DNA of 6,964 bases from an uncultured Lachnospiraceae bacterium (GTDB lineage Bacteria; Bacillota_A; Clostridia; Lachnospirales; Lachnospiraceae), in the NCBI GenBank assembly GCA_900555005.1, contig USJM01000094.1, positions 1-6,964 of the forward strand, written 5' to 3'. Positions 5,580 to 6,964 of this stretch are shown here, piece by piece. Numbering within the stretch: position 1 is the first letter of the stretch; every line of letters starts with the position of its first letter. Under the pieces are notes generated by a model. That model was not told the DNA's origin. It searched no databases and saw nothing but the letters and a program-made list of their open reading frames with translations. The position numbers were made by a program, and so were the translations under genes.

Positions 5580-6419
5580 ATGCAGGCCGGACAGGAAACG
5601 GAGATCAGAGCGGTTCGAAAGTTCAGAGAAAAGGCGGAGGTCCTTCAGAATACGAGGATTGCGGGAGGCATCTATGATCTCAGGCTGAAGACAGAGCAGA
5701 TTGCAGCAGCAGCGAGGCCGGGGCAGTTTGTCTCGGTTTACAGCAACGATCGCTCCCGTCTTCTTCCGCGCCCGATCAGCATCTGCGGCGCAGACCCGGA
5801 GAGCGGGGAGCTGCGGCTGGTATTTCGTGTTGCCGGAAAGGGAACGGAGGAATTTTCACGTCTTACAGCTGGAGACAAAGTAGATCTGACCGGACCGCTT
5901 GGAAATGGATTTCCCGAGTCTGTCCTGAGGGGGCAGTCGGGGAAGACAGTTTTTCTCATCGGGGGCGGAATCGGGATTCCGCCGATGGTGCAGCTGGCAA
6001 GGACACTGGCGGCAGGCAGGGGTGAAAAGGGTGCGCCGCGGCTGATCTCGGTATTGGGATTCCGGGACGAGCTGTTTCTTGTGGACGATTTGAAAGCCTG
6101 CTCGGAAGTGGTCATTGCAACGGAGGACGGAAGCTGCGGGACGAAGGGCAACGTGCTCGACGCAATCCGCGGGAGAAACCTGAAGGCAGATGTGATCTGT
6201 GCCTGCGGGCCGACTCCCATGCTGCGTGCGCTTCGGGCGTACGCGCAGGAGACCGGAACCGAGTGCTGGCTGTCACTCGAGGAGAAGATGGCCTGCGGGA
6301 TCGGCGCCTGCCTCAGCTGCGTCTGCAAATCGACTGATGTCGATGAACATTCCAAGGTAAGAAATAAGAGAGTCTGCACGGAGGGACCGGTATTCAATTC
6401 GATTGATGTCGAATTGTGA
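5580..6419 (+). CDS. pyrK: Dihydroorotate dehydrogenase B, electron transfer subunit
   Basis: PyrK carries FAD and a [2Fe-2S] cluster and passes electrons from the FMN of PyrD to NAD+, so the dehydrogenase does not need quinones. The product has 279 residues, slightly longer than the usual 250-265 owing to an N-terminal extension of about 15. The ferredoxin-reductase-like FAD domain shows PGQFVSVY, LLPRPISI (Arg64-Ile68) and GPLGNGF. The NAD-binding domain shows FLIGGGIGIPP and CACGPTPML. The C-terminal cluster motif is MACGIGACLSCVC, with Cys239, Cys244 and Cys247 plus distal Cys266 in VCTEGPVF as likely ligands; Cys249 is extra. All cofactor motifs are present, so it should be functional. 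It precedes the pyrD gene with which it forms the class 1B heterotetramer. Confidence 0.95.
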   Translation: MQAGQETEIRAVRKFREKAEVLQNTRIAGGIYDLRLKTEQIAAAARPGQFVSVYSNDRSRLLPRPISICGADPESGELRLVFRVAGKGTEEFSRLTAGDKVDLTGPLGNGFPESVLRGQSGKTVFLIGGGIGIPPMVQLARTLAAGRGEKGAPRLISVLGFRDELFLVDDLKACSEVVIATEDGSCGTKGNVLDAIRGRNLKADVICACGPTPMLRALRAYAQETGTECWLSLEEKMACGIGACLSCVCKSTDVDEHSKVRNKRVCTEGPVFNSIDVEL

Positions 6420-6535
6420 TGAAACGCAAGCCGCAGAGCGGAGCGTCCGCAGAAGCCGGACAGTCCTGGGAGTCAGGAAGGCACCCGGAGAAACCGGATC
6501 GTGCCGGGAATCCGGGATGGCAGCGGGCAGACTGA
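6419..6535 (+). CDS. Possible 38-residue ORF overlapping the pyrK stop
   Basis: The pyrK stop and an ATG overlap as TGATG (6417-6421). The frame then runs 38 codons to TGA at 6533-6535, inside the pyrK-pyrD spacer. The peptide starts MKRKPQSGASAEAGQSW and is hydrophilic, Gly/Pro/Arg-rich and probably disordered. There is no clear Shine-Dalgarno, so it would depend on reinitiation after PyrK. I recognise no family. It overlaps the spacer repeat, so it may be an accidental open frame. Confidence 0.2.
   Translation: MKRKPQSGASAEAGQSWESGRHPEKPDRAGNPGWQRAD
6449..6516 (+). repeat. Spacer repeat copy B, before pyrD
   Basis: This is the partner of the block set at 5475-5539. It is about 103 bases before its next gene counted from its first block to the Shine-Dalgarno region's end, and the copies sit in spacers of near-equal size. 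Several tiny hairpin-like motifs with AGA-type loops occur in and beside it, for example CCGC-AGA-GCGG and CCGG-AGAAA-CCGG. Their stems are short. Confidence 0.4.
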
Positions 6536-6565
6536 TAGGAGTGCCCGCAGAAGGCGGGCGCCGCT

Positions 6566-6572
6566 GGAGAGG
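6566..6572 (+). promoter_or_regulatory. Unusual Shine-Dalgarno abutting the pyrD ATG
   Basis: GGAGAGG ends directly at ATG 6573 (GGAG only 3 bases away), which is too close for efficient use. In-frame ATGs at 6585 and 6597 lie 12 and 24 bases beyond the motif. A 6-bp GC hairpin (6543-6548 with 6554-6559, loop agaag) sits just upstream and could affect access to the site. Confidence 0.45.
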
Positions 6573-6964
6573 ATGAACAGAAATATGCAGCCGGATATGA
6601 GTGTGGAGATTGCCGGAGTTTTGCTGAAGAACCCGGTCATGACGGCGTCCGGAACCTTCGGGTCCGGACAGGAGTTTTCGGAATTTGTCGATCTGAACCG
6701 ACTCGGTGCGGTCGTGACAAAGGGCGTGGCCTCCGTTCCGTGGCCGGGGAATCCGACCCCGAGAATCTGCGAGACGCCCTCTGGGATGCTGAATGCCATC
6801 GGCCTTCAGAATCCAGGGGAAGAGACATTTGCGAAGCGGGATCTGAAGTTCCTGGAGCAGTTTGACACGAAGGTGGTCGTGAATGTCTGCGGACACAGCA
6901 CCGAGGAGTACGTCGATTGCGTGAGGAGACTCGCGGACGAAAAGCGCGCGGATCTTCTGGAAGG
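6573..6964 (+). CDS. pyrD: Dihydroorotate dehydrogenase B, catalytic subunit (3' end outside window)
   Basis: PyrD class 1B oxidises dihydroorotate to orotate using FMN, working with PyrK. The frame is open to the window end, giving about 130 residues. The N-terminal part is highly typical: SVEIAGVLLKNPVMTASGTFGSG, then LGAVVTKGV, PWPGNPTPRICETPSGMLNAIGLQNPG and VVVNVCG. These include the phosphate/FMN-side loop and the substrate-binding NAIGLQN segment. The active-site cysteine of class 1B enzymes lies beyond the right edge. The start is uncertain among ATGs at 6573, 6585 and 6597. The last begins MSVEIAG, closest to the usual family start, while 6573 has the nearest ribosome binding motif. 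Direct placement after pyrK supports the NAD-linked form and an anaerobic lifestyle. Confidence 0.94.
   Translation, partial: MNRNMQPDMSVEIAGVLLKNPVMTASGTFGSGQEFSEFVDLNRLGAVVTKGVASVPWPGNPTPRICETPSGMLNAIGLQNPGEETFAKRDLKFLEQFDTKVVVNVCGHSTEEYVDCVRRLADEKRADLLE

Noticed and set aside
5738..6397. 219-codon minus-strand open frame antisense to pyrK
   Set aside because: The plus strand encodes PyrK with all cofactor motifs; the antisense product is Ser/Pro-rich and resembles nothing known to me.
6273..6896. 207-codon minus-strand open frame across the pyrK end and the pyrD start
   Set aside because: It is antisense to PyrK and PyrD coding sequence with clear family motifs; it is an artefact of GC-rich codon use.

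Overview
The window looks like chromosomal DNA from a fairly GC-rich anaerobic Firmicute, most likely a Clostridia/Lachnospiraceae-type organism. This is inferred from four things: a DUF4364 family protein, a SleB-type cell wall hydrolase domain, AGGAG-like ribosome binding sites, and a PyrK + PyrDB dihydroorotate dehydrogenase, which is the NAD-linked class 1B form common in anaerobic Gram-positives. No RNA genes, insertion sequences, CRISPR arrays or phage genes were seen.

Layout. Positions 1-675 hold the 3' part of a secreted or surface cell wall hydrolase with a QTEAP repeat linker. It converges on a minus-strand DUF4364 gene (782-1318), with two hairpins between them, one a strong bidirectional terminator candidate. 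Divergent promoters lie in the 1319-1517 gap. From about 1518 to the end everything runs on the plus strand and is tightly packed: a membrane-anchored, divergent polysaccharide deacetylase-like protein, then pyrC, pyrF, pyrK and the start of pyrD, which runs off the right edge. The pyr genes cover dihydroorotase (PyrC), dihydroorotate dehydrogenase (PyrK/PyrD) and the final OMP decarboxylase (PyrF) of de novo UMP synthesis. pyrC and pyrF overlap by ATGA.

Main oddities. pyrF is broken by two separate reading-frame changes of the same sense. Both lie in or beside an unusual insertion of about 50 residues that carries an EF-hand-like DxDxDGxID loop. pyrC has its own lysine-rich insertion of about 25 residues before its metal site. 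The spacers before pyrK and before pyrD (147 and 153 bases) share three collinear blocks of similar sequence, and the second contains a 38-codon ORF that overlaps the pyrK stop. I see no wholly new system here. The most useful leads are the pyrF lesion and insertion, the paired spacers, and the linkage of a divergent deacetylase to the pyr operon.
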